Source: Paroedura picta
Lineage: Eukaryota; Chordata; Lepidosauria; Squamata; Gekkonidae
Direction: 5' to 3'
Assembly: GCF_049243985.1 (NCBI RefSeq)
Contig: NC_135381.1
Coordinates: forward strand, 17,161,345 to 17,225,344
DNA length: 64,000 bases
Below the pieces are notes generated by a model. It ran no database searches. It worked only from the letters and a program-made list of their open reading frames with translations, and was not told the origin of the DNA. Made by a program: the position numbers and the translations under genes. This document shows, piece after piece, positions 12,401-24,895 of the stretch (its first letter is position 1; each line of letters starts with the position of its first letter).

Positions 12401-14784
12401 ACACAGTTTTTAAAAGAAAAAAATGAATAAGTAAAAAAAATTGCTTTCTTATGTTTACATGACATTTTAAAAAATAATATGCAATGGTGGAGTTAGCATT
12501 AGTGCATAGTTTCTGTTAGAATAGTAATAACTAGTGGGTGTGGTATTATTTGAGGCCCACAATGGGAAGGATGAATTGCTCTTATCTAGGTCTCATATTA
12601 AACTCTTCTCCACTAACCCCCCCCCACAAAAAAAACAAAAACATTCCCCCTTGAAAACTATTGCTTGTTTTTGGAATGGCTCCAAATGGTATGTTACTTG
12701 TCTTCTTCCACTGGGAAATTATCAAATTGCAGTTTTATGTACTGTAAGTAAGCTTGAATGCTTGATGATTAAAAGGAGGTCTACTTTTAAAAACTGGTAA
12801 CTTCTTTAAACAAAAATTTTGTTTTTCTATATAATTTACAGTTTTATCTACTGTTGCTTAATATTTAATCAAATGGTTTCCTGAAGTTTATTGAATTGGC
12901 TTGGACTCCTTCCACCCAGCTCAAAGTTTTTGAAAGTCTTCTAGTTCTAGTAAGATGTTTCTATGGCTGGGATATGGCCTTATAGCTTTTAATGTTGCTC
13001 TCCTTGCCAGGGTATCCTACAAACAAAAAACTATATATTGCACTATACCAATAGCAGTTTAAGTTTCTTGAACATGTCATTTTTAAAACAAAAATAGTAA
13101 ACAACAAAGTTAATTGAGTGTGCAGTGGAAATCCTGACAGACTGTTATGCTCATGATGGAGTTCACAGGGGCTATACTGTAGAGCGGGCTTTCGTGAGAC
13201 CCTGAGCTTTCTTGATGGCCTTGGAAGGGTTTCCCAAATGGGTGGGAGTTAATTTTTATATATTTTTAAATGTCTTAAACAATTATCAGGTGATATGACC
13301 ATATATGGTTGAGCTGTTGACCACCCCCCCTACCAAAATGGCCAGTGATAAGCTTGGAGAGGGCAGGGAGGGGCCCCAGGTGGGTGAGTGCACAACTATG
13401 CTTCCCACACAATCTGTATGATCGCACCACTTATGGGGTCTTGAAGAATGTTTCATGGGTTTCTCAATGGTACAAGAGTTGAGAAATCCTGGTGTACAGT
13501 GTCAGCGTATGAGTGTCAGCAAAGGATATCAGTGTTAGCTGCCTTGGGACACAGATGTCAGTGGCATTCTTACATGAGACTCTTTAGCTCCAGGTTTCCA
13601 GTGCTGGAATTTCTAGGACTGATTGTGGGCTTGTCTGAAAGAAAGTAGCTGTTATGAAAGGCATGAGCTGTCACCAAAATGGAAGCCCAGTACATTTCCT
13701 CTCCCTGACTCATATCCAGGTGCATTTCCTCACCCTGCCAATCATGTGGAAAGAGGACAGGGAAATGTATTGAAACAGGATACAGTGGAGATGGAAGAAC
13801 TTAGCACAGGTATACCCATTTGAGGATGCCTCCATTTCTGTCCTCTTAAGACAAGTGCAAGCTATTGTTAAAGCTGCAGCTGTGCCAACCTGTTTATGGT
13901 GCCGTGACTAAAGTGATCCCATAGGATTAGGCTGCCCAGATAATAATACTCCTCCAATGAAGCACTAATCTGGCCTAATCACATGATCAGGAACTTGTGG
14001 GTTATATCTAGGAGACAAGCATCACCTCTGCAAATCATGCCAGGTGTATTAGACAAACTAGAGTGCAGCTTCCACAATCAAAATGAAGAAAGGCAAGAAC
14101 ATTACTCCTATCCTGTCAGGAAATGTAAGGAAACAAGCCACATTATCATATCATCAGCTACTAGGTCTTCTAAGTATCTTTGCAAATGCACAATAAAATG
14201 CATGGAATTGGTTTTCTTTCCAAACAAATTTAGGGGGATCTTAATGGAGAAATAACATTGCTTAGACTTAGAGGATTATGTAGAAGGGAATGGAATTGGG
14301 GGGGGAGGGGGCATGAATAATAGTATATAGCGGGAAATAATTACCCAAAACATTTTCAGTGCACTTTTAAAATTCAGCATGAGAAAAATAGTAGAGTTCT
14401 CATACTTGGACTCTTACCTAGTATAAGCAGTCCTTGCTGTTTTAGGCTGGGTTTGGAGTTATTACTACTCTGTATGTAATTGTACCTTACATGTACCAGC
14501 AGAGAAAGGAGGGAAGGTATAGGCAACTGAAAAGTATACATTTATAAATTGTGCAGTCACAATTCATGCTGGATTCCTCAGCCACTGTTCTTGTACCAAT
14601 CTACTCCATCTCAGTCCTGCAGTGAGCGACAGATGTTTTCCCCGCCCCCTATAAAAAAACTTGTATATTCTTCAAAGCTGAGGGGCCGCAGAACTCTTCT
14701 CAGTTTTTAACATGTATACTGTGTTTGCTGCTTTAACACAGAGATGGTATTTGTCAGTCAAATCTGGCATACATTTTTATGGTC

Positions 14785-15050
14785 AGTATTACATGGGACC
14801 TAATGGCCAGAACCCTGATTGAGCCCGGCCGACTCAGAACATCTGCTGGTCCCCCCCCCCAGACGCCTGCCCATAACTCTCCCAAAGTTACTGTTAATTG
14901 TTATTTTATTATAAATGTGGGTTTGTAATCTTTTGATGTTTTATTGAAAGTTGTTTTGATGTTATAATGTTCTGTGTAAACCGCCCAGAGCTGCAAAGAA
15001 ATAGGCGGTATAGAAATCTAAATAAATAACTAAATAAATAAATAAAATTA
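14785..15050 (+). mobile_element. L2/CR1-type LINE 3' end
   Basis: A 3' UTR-like stretch ending 'tgtaaaccgcccagagctgc', 'ataggcggtatagaaatc' and a TAAA-rich tail. This matches the ends at 4.7, 46.1 and 61.9 kb in type, not in exact sequence. Confidence 0.75.
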
Positions 15051-15094
15051 TGCAGAGTAGTCTTAGATGAAGTGAGGCCAGTAAGCCCAGTTAG

Positions 15095-15170
15095 AATATA
15101 GAATCATAGAGTTGGAAGGGACCTCCAGGGTCCAGCCTAGACTGGAGGAAATTCACCTAACGTCCTAGGC
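15095..15170 (-). mobile_element. CR1 LINE 3'-terminal fragment
   Basis: 'agaatcatagagttggaagg' followed by 'gacctccagggtcca' is the reverse complement of the CR1 3' terminus, which ends in ATTCTATG repeats. Confidence 0.75.
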
Positions 15171-15419
15171 CTCAGTAAGTGGTCTCTCCAGAACAGTTTA
15201 TCTGAAAAAGCTATGCATACAACCTGAGATATTATATATTTGAAGCATGTCTTTGATAGATGGGATGACAGTATTATAGTCCAAGCAGTTTAAGAATCTA
15301 GGGATGCTGTTTCTCCTGGAGTAGCAGATGGCTGTGGTGGCCAGGGCTGCCTTGAGTAGATCCCCTTTTTGAGGTAGATCCCTTCTTTTGTAATCACCAG
15401 CAGGACTGACTCCTGTAAT

Positions 15420-15570
15420 ATAACACTGCAGCTCTAGAAGCTACAGATGGTGCAGAATGCTGCCACTCACAATCTCTCGATGAATATGGGGAGGCAAGAG
15501 CACATCCAACAAACATTGCAGTAACTGCTTGGCTGCCTTTTGACTTCTGAATCCTCTTCAAGGTACACAG
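15420..15570 (+). mobile_element. LINE reverse-transcriptase C-terminal fragment
   Basis: The plus strand reads approximately LQMVQNAAT, then HIQQ-LQ-LLGCLL, the QLVQNAAAR...HITPVL-QLHWLP block typical of L2/CR1 LINEs. It is short and decayed. Confidence 0.6.
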
Positions 15571-15849
15571 AGATTTTTAAAAATGTTAGCTGAAACCCAC
15601 ATATTTTGGGGATTGTCTCTGCCTTAATTTACTTTTTGCAATGGCAGTCGCAGGGGGGAAAACAAATGCAAGCATTTCACCATTTGGCAACCATGAATTA
15701 AATTCTGCCTTGAAAAATTAACTCACTATCATAATGAATTTCCTTGCTGTGGGGTAAGTAAGAAGGCAATTCAGGTCTGCACCTGGAAAGGCTGATTTTA
15801 GTGTGGAAATAGGTGAAAAAGGCAGCAGTTTAAAAAGGCAAATCCAAAT

Positions 15850-16295
15850 GAAATCGCTTGGGGGAAGAAGGTGATTGTAAGCCACTTTGAGACACATGAG
15901 GCCTGCTGAGTGATCCTGGGCCACTCACAATTCTCTCAGAGCTCTCTCCGCCTCCCCTACCTCACAGAGTGTTTGTTGTGGGGAGAGGAGGGGTGGGTGA
16001 CTGTAAGCTCCTTTGAGACTCCTACAGTAAGGTGACCATATTGTTCCACTTTTGGAGGGACATCTGGGGGTACCTGGCAAATTGTACTTATGTTGAAATT
16101 AAAAATATATATATTACAATACTATTTTTGCATTCTATGCGTTCTATGAAACTTTTTGTTGCTCCATATAGGTAGACCAAATTTTTAATCAAGAACCCCC
16201 CTGGTCAATGGTGTCCCGCTTTACCAATGTTAAAATCTGGTCACCTTTTCCTACAGGTAGTAAAAAGCAGGGTACAATAAACCAGATCTTCTCTA
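15850..16295 (+). mobile_element. CORE-SINE, split by a hAT MITE
   Basis: The left part (to 16,027) carries 'ctcacagagtgtttgttgtg' and 'gtaagctcctttgagactcc'. The right part (16,249-16,295) continues as 'gtagtaaaaagcagggtaca' and 'ataaaccagatcttctc'. These read continuously in intact copies such as 40,318-40,595. Its 5' end is eroded. Confidence 0.75.
16028..16248. mobile_element. hAT MITE (family A, 221 bp) inserted in a SINE
   Basis: The termini are 'taaggtgacca' and 'tggtcaccttt', near-perfect inverted repeats. The flanks are an exact 8-bp duplication, 'tcctacag' (16,020-16,027 and 16,249-16,256), indicating hAT. A second copy lies at 57,904-58,117. It has no coding capacity. Confidence 0.88.
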
Positions 16296-18169
16296 AATAG
16301 GTTAAACAATCTTTCTATGCTTTTCTCAAACAGAATGTGGCTTTCTTGCTTTCAAGTAGTAAAACTGATTGGTTAATGCAGAGGAAGAGCAGACTTTATT
16401 TCAGAGGTATTTTATGCTACCTCTGTAGAATCCTGCTCTCTGTTTCTGGGACCTGCTTTTTCCCCATGTGATTTGGGAACTACCAGTCACAGAACAGCAA
16501 CTTGTATAAAAATCACAGCAAGCCGGCTCAGGGCAGTGAACAAGAGTTAAAATAACATTAGAAAAACAATAACACAGGAGAAAGGGTAGAGGAGCTGTTG
16601 CAAGGGCTTTTATATGGAAGGACAAGAATGTGATTACAGCAGCACTGGAAGAGTGGCGGAGACCTACTTTTAATTGCATGTGACCTGCTGCCTTCCATGG
16701 GTTCATGCATTGCCAAACTTTGGTTTTGTTCTGTTTCCTAACGGCGGCTGTTGTTTTAAATCTTGTTAACTTATTTGAGCCTCTGTTTTAAATTTACTGT
16801 ACAGTGTATTTCATTTTTTATTTATTCTGTTCTTCACTGCTTCAAGCACAGGAACAAGGGCATATAAACGCCTACAAGAAAGGAACTGCTCCAGCGTTGA
16901 GCTCCAATCCTTGCTTCTGCTGTGAGCTGCAAGTTAATGAATGATTTCTGCTGCTGTGTATTCCTTGCTGAGTTGGCCTTGCCCTGGCCTTGGAGCCCTG
17001 CCAGTTCTGTACTGGGCTCTTCTTTATTACTCTTTTGTAAATGAAATAAGTCACCTAAGTTGCAAATCTGTGTTCAGCTAATATATTTGTCCTTGCACGG
17101 AGTCCAAATCCACCAAAGCAACTGCTGAAGTTCTGTGCTCTGATCACTATGGTACTCGTATCATCAGAAAAAAAACGGTATCTCACCCCCCCTCCCATTT
17201 ATGAAATGCTTATTCCAACTGAGAAACAGGGACATTAACATGTGAGCATTTGAGTAGAGCCAATAAGCTTACATTCCTGATTCTGTGACTGCTTCAGTGC
17301 AAGAGCATCTGCCACATAAATAATCTTTCTCTGTGTTTCTGAATATATTAACACTTATAATATCACCATCCTTATTTGCTATTTCCATGGAAACCTGAAG
17401 AGGAGCTGGGAGGGACTGCATTCATTTATAGTGGTTAGATGAGAAAATATGTTCTCTTTCTCTCTCTCTAGGCCTTATTCTGGATAGGCTGATGTACAGT
17501 AACCAATTAATAATTACGTATAGTGTATATTGATTATGCTGTCCTCATTTTCCTAATGGCTCAGGTTTGGCTACAACTGAAAAACAAAACTAAAATATAC
17601 ACTTAATCAGTAATAGTGTCAAAAGCACTTGAGACAGAAGCTCACAGGAAATCTGAAATTCCAAGACCCCTCCTGTAGATTTCTTTGTTGCTCATCCCCC
17701 CACACATGCTCACAACCTCTTCTCTCAAGGGGATTATCTTTCACTTCTCCTCCTTATTTGCTTACTCTGGCTCATCTGCCCATGGCTTCATATTGATTTG
17801 CAGCATCAAGAACCGTCTTCAGTAATCATACAAACTGCTCGTAGTGTGTTTGAGGTGGAGGTGAATTCTTCACAGTTCCAATGAACAAAAACAAAAAGGA
17901 GACTAGTAGGGCTTGCAAATTTATGGTGGCATATAAAAAACACTGCAATAAATGTCTGAGCAGAATGCTTTCCCTGCTTCAGAGAAGGTGGGAGAGTATT
18001 TCTACTCCTACTGTAACAGAAGACCAAGGAAGATGGAATTTGGGACTGTATCACAATACCAGTTAAAGTGATGAAAATATTTACATACCACCTTTCTGAA
18101 AAAAAGACTCAAGAGGGCTCACAATATGTATATGACTATCATTATCCATGGTTCCTGTATATATTTGTG

Positions 18170-18639
18170 AAACAGCCTGGGGGGTGGAACGTGTCTGGCT
18201 GTCCAAGTTGGAATAGGGCCAATCAGGGTGCAGCCAGGCCTAATTGGTTCTGCCCCTGCAGCTCCCTCCTTCCATCCCTGGACTCTAGCCTCTTTGCTCT
18301 CAGATGCGCCTCAGTGCCTGGAGCCAGTAGCAAGGGGAGAGGGCCCTAGGCAAAGGGTCCTGGTGGAAGATCTGCTAACGAGGGCCTCTTGGCCTGCTAA
18401 ACTGGGCCTGCTAACAAGGGCCTCTTGGCCTCCTGCTAAGCAGGGCCTGCTAATGAGGTCCTCCCAGCCTGCTGACTGCCTGCTAAGGAGCTCTGTCCTG
18501 GACCTGCTAACGAGCTGCCCAGCCCCTGCCCGCCCCACTTGATCCTGTGGTGAGCTGCGATCCAAAGCTACCTTAAGCTGCCTGGCCAGGAGAGGGGACC
18601 CTTTCAAGGCCCGTTCTTAGGAATGGGCATTGAAACTAG
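18170..18639 (+). mobile_element. Helitron-like 3' end preceded by a degenerate minisatellite
   Basis: The 3' terminus has a hairpin 'gcccgttc ttag gaatgggc' (18,609-18,628, one G-T pair), a 7-base spacer, then CTAG followed by T. That is the standard Helitron end (hairpin plus CTRR inserted before T). Upstream, 18,370-18,510 holds imperfect repeats of a unit containing 'gggcctgctaacgagggcc'. The 5' terminus was not found, so the start is approximate. Confidence 0.7.
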
Positions 18640-19799
18640 TAATAAGAATATGAAATAGGAAGAGGTGGGGGGGAACAGGCCAACTACAAATGATAATCAT
18701 CAACTAGCAACTGAGAAAACCGCCCATCATTTCACCACAGCTATCATAATCTCTACAAAACCTTTTGAAATAATGCACCCTTATAACTTTCTTGAAAATT
18801 GGGAGGGTAAATGCTCCCCTGCCTTCCTTTGACAGCACGTTCCACCAGACTATATGGATGGTTTAAAAGATCTAAAATAGAAAATGGCTAAGAGAATGAT
18901 CCTGTTAAATGGCATATATTTTGAGCAAGGAGCAGTGGAGAGAATGAAGCTGGCACATTAATTCATACCAGGAAAAGCAGTCCTTTTGATATGTGGTTTC
19001 TAGTGTAGTTGAGAAGTGAATAAACAACCCAATGCACTCTTTTAATATTGGTGATATTGATCACAGACGGGCTCCCTTGGAAACCAGGATGCTGGGGCTG
19101 TACTAGGAAGGGAGGACACACTAGGGAGCAACAATTTCTATCCCTTTTCAAAGCCTGAGATACTAGACATACATTAAGGATCTAGTCGAGTCACTGCTTA
19201 CACTCTCAATCTATTGTTGCTTGGAGTTGGACAACCTTGATGTACTCTGACCCTATGGAGAGGGTGTGCTACTACCAGCTGCCCCTTAAGTGAATACCGA
19301 TGCTAGCAGGAGAAAATAAATGATACAAAGGGAAACTGTGCTATGAATCCAGAGTTTTTAATTTCTTATACAACAGCAGGAGAAAATATTAAAGAAAGTG
19401 TGTGTGAGAGAGACACTGTCAAATTGCTGGATAAATTTCAAGCTCTCTCTAGCTGGTAGGAATTTCCCTTCAGTGTAACACTTTCTCAGAATATGATTCA
19501 GTCATAGACCCATTCGTTAAGAGCATTTCCTTCAGCAAACACACATCCATCCATCTATTTATTTGATTTTTAGCCTGCGACTCTCTGGAGACTTGTGGGT
19601 ACAATATATAAAATCTCCATAAAACATAAAAACCACACCCCAAAGACAGACAAACATGAGCTAGGATAAGATCTGCAGGAGCATTCTTAGTATAGATGGC
19701 ACTGCTGAAAAGGGCATTTGGCAGATCGTAGGGACTTTTGAACTAATACGAGAACTAGTAGTACAGAGACCTCTGCATTGCATCATAGAAGGGAAAACC

Positions 19800-19840
19800 C
19801 AGCCTTCTTGAATACGTGATACACACACACACACACCAGT
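19800..19840. repeat. Short (AC)n microsatellite
   Basis: A 'cacacacacacacac' run around 19,822-19,838. Confidence 0.8.
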
Positions 19841-20245
19841 AAGCCATTGGTCTTATCTCCTACAAATAGGTAAATTATGGGTGCAATTAATCCAGATTGA
19901 AAAGAACTGGCACATATATTTTTAGAAGTTGTAATTTTAAACTCTGCATGAAATCTCTGTTCAAGTAGGGTACCATGGACAGCTCCACACAAACTCTTTC
20001 TAGGGACACTGACATTCAGATTGATGTTTTTTTGATACTGGCATGAACTCACTAAAAATGTTTAATAGCTGCTGACTGCTTGAAACCTTATAAATGTTGT
20101 ACACCAGAAAGAAAAGCATGAAAATTATATGTAAATCTGCCCATGTGATTATCAGAAGGAAAGCTGTGGTATTTAAATAGGCCCTCAATTCAGAGATACT
20201 AAGCTGATATTTTGAAAATTACTGCTGCCTTCTTATAGTTTAGAG

Positions 20246-20625
20246 CAGTGGTTCTCAACCTTCTTAATGCCGCAACCCTTTAATACAGTTCATCATATTG
20301 TTGTGATTCCCAACCATAAAATTATGCAGGTGTTCTTTCACAGAAATTAAACTGAAACTGACCAGTGATGTGAAGATCCATTGATCATGATTGTATATAA
20401 ATTGATTTTTTCCCGGGGTTTCTCAGTTCAGGTCTGCCTCTTGTCCCACCATGCTGATTTCGCTCTTTTCCGCTGCTCCAGACAGATGAACGCTCTATCT
20501 CAATCTGCCCCAAAAGGTTGTTGTGTGGATGGCGCCCCCCCAAAAAAGCTGCTTGCCCTACCATGACCCCTGTGAAAGGGGGTTCAACCCCAAAGGGGTC
20601 TCGACCCCCAGGTTGAGAACCACTG
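20246..20625. mobile_element. SPIN-like hAT non-autonomous element, 380 bp
   Basis: The left end is 'cagtggttctcaaccttc' and the right end 'ggttgagaaccactg'. The subterminal blocks 'aaccctttaatacagttc', 'cccaaccataaaattat' and 'ccaaaggggtctcgaccccc' resemble the SPIN family of hAT transposons as I remember it. It has an exact 8-bp target duplication 'gtttagag' (20,238-20,245 and 20,626-20,633). The interior does not resemble the SPIN interior I know. A second copy lies at 48,045-48,355. Confidence 0.85.
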
Positions 20626-20810
20626 GTTTAGAGCTTGTCCTGACTGATCAGTTTTCAATGAAGACTGCATTTAGGTGTCCCTTTTAACTTGCTTTTTTAC
20701 TAAATTATGTTCTTCTTAACATGTAAAACATGTCAAATTGGTGTCAGGGACTAATAGAGCTATATGGGGTTCCCAATGGGGGAATGTGGCCATATTCTCC
20801 TAATGCTATA

Positions 20811-21091
20811 TAAAGGTAAAGGTATCCCCTGTGCAAGCAAAGTCGTGTCTGACCCTTGGGGTGACACCCTCTAGCATTTTCTTGGCAGACTCAATACGGG
20901 GTGGTTTGGCATTCCTTTCCCCAGTCATTACCGTTTTACCCCCCAGCAAGCTGGGTACTCATTTTACCGACCTCGGAAGGATGGCAGGCTGAGTCAACCT
21001 TGAGCTGGCTGCTGGGATCGAACACCAAGCCTCATGGTCAGAGCTTCAGACAGCATGTTGGCTGCCTTACCACCCTGCGCCACAAGAGGCA
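20811..21091 (-). mobile_element. Sauria SINE, reverse orientation
   Basis: The plus strand starts 'taaaggtaaaggtatcccct' and ends 'gcgccacaagaggc', the exact reverse of the family's two ends. Near full length. Confidence 0.93.
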
Positions 21092-21689
21092 ATAAGGGAA
21101 GACAAAAAAATGATTCGAAATTGCATTATATGAGCTCATAGCAATATATTGTGTTCTCACCAGCTTGGGCATGCCAAGCATTCTTCCTTTGAATGGCAGA
21201 CCTTCCCTGCCCTGCCAAGTCATGCTTCTGAAACACTGCTCAGTTTCAAAAGGCGGCTGCTGTATGGTGGCTGTGGATAAACAATTTGGGCATGAGGAAC
21301 AAAGGGATGTTGTTCCTTGCATCCAGGCTTACATGAAAAAGTGTTGCCATACTGTGTTGACATCATTGCATCCTCTCAAGCAGGAATTGAGAGTGTGCTA
21401 TGGTAGTAAACAACTGCAGCTCCCTAATGGGATCTAAAGACTGATGCTGCATAATAAGAATAACCTTGAATGTTCAGTCCTCTACATATTGTTTTACAGA
21501 TAAGAGGAAAACAGGGAAATGTTCAAAACTTGGAATATTCAGTCTAGGGAAGGGAATTATATGGAAGGGAAACAAGAAAAGTGTTATTTGCATAAAGCAC
21601 TGTTGCCAGGAAAATGTGAAGGGTTCAAGCTTCTGGTAATAGGCTAGATGAGTATTTTGTTAGTAAATTACAAGATTGAGTTAAATATT

Positions 21690-21785
21690 AGGCAGAACAA
21701 AACTGAAGTCCAGTAGCACCATAAAGAACAAAACTTTACAGAGTTTCAGCTTTCCTGTGTCAAAACTCACTTTGCCTGATAGAAA
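21690..21785 (+). repeat. R1-family repeat fragment
   Basis: 'gaagtccagtagcaccataa' followed by an 'actttacagagtttcagctt' segment matches the left part of the family at 1.7 and 45.1 kb. Diverged. Confidence 0.6.
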
Positions 21786-21935
21786 AAGGCAGCTATAACA
21801 AGTATAATTAAATAAATATAAGGCAGTTGCTAATAGCTACAGTTAAGCCACAGTTCCAATTATCAGCAGATGTATCATTAGATTTCTTTTTATGTTTGGT
21901 TTTGGCATAATTAGCTATGTTCAAAACAGATGCAT

Positions 21936-22099
21936 GGGTTGGTCGCTTCAACGCCCAAAGCGGCCAGTCTCTCCCAGTGCAGCCAGCACCACGCTGCGGG
22001 GCGGGGGGGGGGGGAGCAGAGGCACAGGTGCCTCCAATGCCCGTGGCGCTGGCTGAGCCGGGAGATTCTGGCCACTTTGGGCGCCGAAGTGCCCAACCC
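21936..22099. mobile_element. Small GC-rich inverted-repeat element (MITE-like)
   Basis: The left end 'gggttggtcgcttcaacgcc' and the right end 'gcgccgaagtgcccaaccc' are inverted copies over about 32 bp with about five mismatches. The interior has a G run (22,002-22,013). A partly related stretch is at 54,890-54,968. No target duplication was recognised. Confidence 0.6.
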
Positions 22100-22359
22100 T
22101 ATTGAAGATACTTTAAGCCAACATGTGTAGTATTTTGTGGCAAACCAATGTAAGTAATAAGCACTTTTCTTTCTGCTAAAAATTAGTGGAATGTTTAGTC
22201 TGAAATGTAACTATTTTCCTGAAGGGAAATAAATCCTGGGTTGTATTCTGAAGATTTAGTATTTTAAATTTTGAATATTCACTATCTGTAATGATTTCTT
22301 CAGAAAAACTGAAGACCACAAGCAGGAGTCCAGTGGCATCATAAGGACTATCAGAATTT

Positions 22360-22675
22360 TATTTATTTATTCAAACCACCTACACAGAAGCTCTCACTAA
22401 TGAGCACAGCAGATGAAGTTTTTAGGTTTTAAACCCTGCTCTTTACTATCCTAAGGAGTCTCAAAATGGAATTTAATCACCTTCCCTTCCTTTGCGCACA
22501 ACAGGCACGTTGTGAGGTAGGTGGGGCTCAGAGAGCTCTGACAGGACTGCTTTGTCAGACCAGCACTATCAGGGATGTGACTAGCCCAAGGTCACTCAGC
22601 TGGCTGCGGAATCAAACCCAGCACGTCACATTAGAAACCACTGGTCTTAACCACTAAATCAAGAGGGCTCTAGTC
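22360..22675 (-). mobile_element. CORE-SINE, reverse orientation
   Basis: The plus strand reads 'caacaggcacgttgtgaggt', 'cccaaggtcactcagctggc' and 'ggtcttaaccactaaatcaa', the reverse complement of the MIR-like core and tRNA-like head. R1 fragments flank it (about 22,295-22,350 and 22,676-22,780). Confidence 0.75.
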
Positions 22676-22801
22676 TGTGAAAGCTTACACTAGAATCAAA
22701 TGTTGTTAATCTATAAGGTGCCACTGGATTCATGTTTACTTTTACTGCAGTGAGGCTAGTATGGCTGTTTGTCTGAGACAAAAGACTTTGTCTACTAATG
22801 A

Positions 22802-23218
<417 letters not shown>

Positions 23219-24895
23219 GGAGCCATGTAAACGTCTTTGGTTTCTCAAGGTGATGCAAAAGAGGCCAACTGCCTGTCCTCACAATGGAAATACCAGGGCA
23301 GCATTTGGAAGACCCAGTCACGGAGGGGAGAAATATGAAGTATGTTCACATCCCTTCAGCTGCCTACACGCATTTTTTGCAAAAAAAAAGAAAAAAAAGT
23401 TAAATGTTTTGGAATGTGCAAGGCCTCCCTAAATGGTGAGGTTTTAAACTGTATGGAAATGTTTTCACTACTATCACCGCACCACTGGTTCATTCTATGT
23501 GTTTAATTTATTATTCCTATAAGATGGTAGAACTATGCTATTCTATGTAAGAGCAGATTGTTGTCTTTGCTGTCTTAGAAGCCATTTAATGTCAGGAAGA
23601 TGCAAACTTGGTGGAGTGGGAGAGAGGGCTTATGTTGTGGTTCTTTTCCTCCTAAGAGGCTGGAGAACTGATATACCCACAAATATTGATCCTTAATGAT
23701 ATCCTGGTGCACAGTCAGTAGATGCATATAGACATGGATCACGTATACAAAATAAATCAACTTGAAGCAAATACAAAGTACGTAAGAAGTACCTGTTGTC
23801 TTTGCATCATAGTTGATCATGATTATTCCACCTGTTGGAGGAATTGAAAGTGCAAAAAAGTTCTGTGAGTTCCTATCCAATCTGTAGTCCTTTTTGCTGT
23901 TTAGAACTTCAAAGTTTGCAGCAAAAAAAAAAGAAAAGAAAACTAAAGGAATGATTAAATAAAGACTAGGCCAAATGCAGTCAGTGTTTCTTCTACCAGA
24001 GAGGAATTTTATACATCAAAAGTCTTCTTTTACATCCTTTTTTTGCCAAATAATTGTGCTGTTTCACAAAAAAAAAAAAAACCTCTAAAAGTTTAATAAG
24101 TGGTTGGATGTTCTTTTTTTAAAAAAAGAAATACAGATATATATATAAAAATAAGACATTTTGGAAAAAAAATATTGTTTTGTGTCTGGATTTATGAGTG
24201 TGCCAATGGACAAATCTAATCTGTTGCTCCAAGGAAATTCTGAGAAGTATGGCAACATTTACAACAGCCTTTACAAAAACAGGAGCCAATGAAACTGTAC
24301 AATGTAGGCTTTTTTTTTTCCTTTTTTGGGGTGTTTTTTATTTTTTAACAGTGTGTTGTAATTAATAGGTGAACAGATGAGTGATATGAACAATACCTAA
24401 ATGTCTTGATATTTAAATTTTTAAAATTAAAATTGCAGTTCAATGAAATTGAAGAAGTTGAAGCAATGCATTCTTCAGCTTCCTTTCATCCTGTATACCA
24501 ATGATACTGGATGGTGTATTATTCTAGCAAATTTTCAGGAAAGTCTGAATGCCCAAGAAACTGTGTGATATAACTTGAAACACTCACACAGCCATTGGTG
24601 ATGCTTCTCTCCTTTTCTCCTCTGATCCCATGCAAAAGCTCTTACAGGATCAGTGTGTAAATAAATGTTCAAGAATTGTAAAGCACATAAACGTGTTCAC
24701 ACTTTCTGTCAAATACACACACAGCAAGAATTCAGGGAGAATTTTCTTCTCTGTCCCCCTGTTTCCCACTTGTGTGAAAATTAGTGCAAATTCTCAGCCA
24801 AGGGCTCTAAGAAAAATATAGAGGAAATAATGAATGAAAATGCAGTTATAGGCTGTTCACTTCAAGAAAATAAATAATCTGACTGATCCCAACTA
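23219..24895 (+). other. GNAZ: GNAZ 3' UTR (end tentative)
   Basis: Non-coding sequence after the stop codon, with A-rich runs near 23,380 and 24,068. Candidate polyadenylation signals AATAAA occur at 23,958-23,963 and 24,869-24,874. The second is favoured because the region between them is largely repeat-free and the length is comparable to mammalian GNAZ. A transcript is needed to fix the end. Confidence 0.55.
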
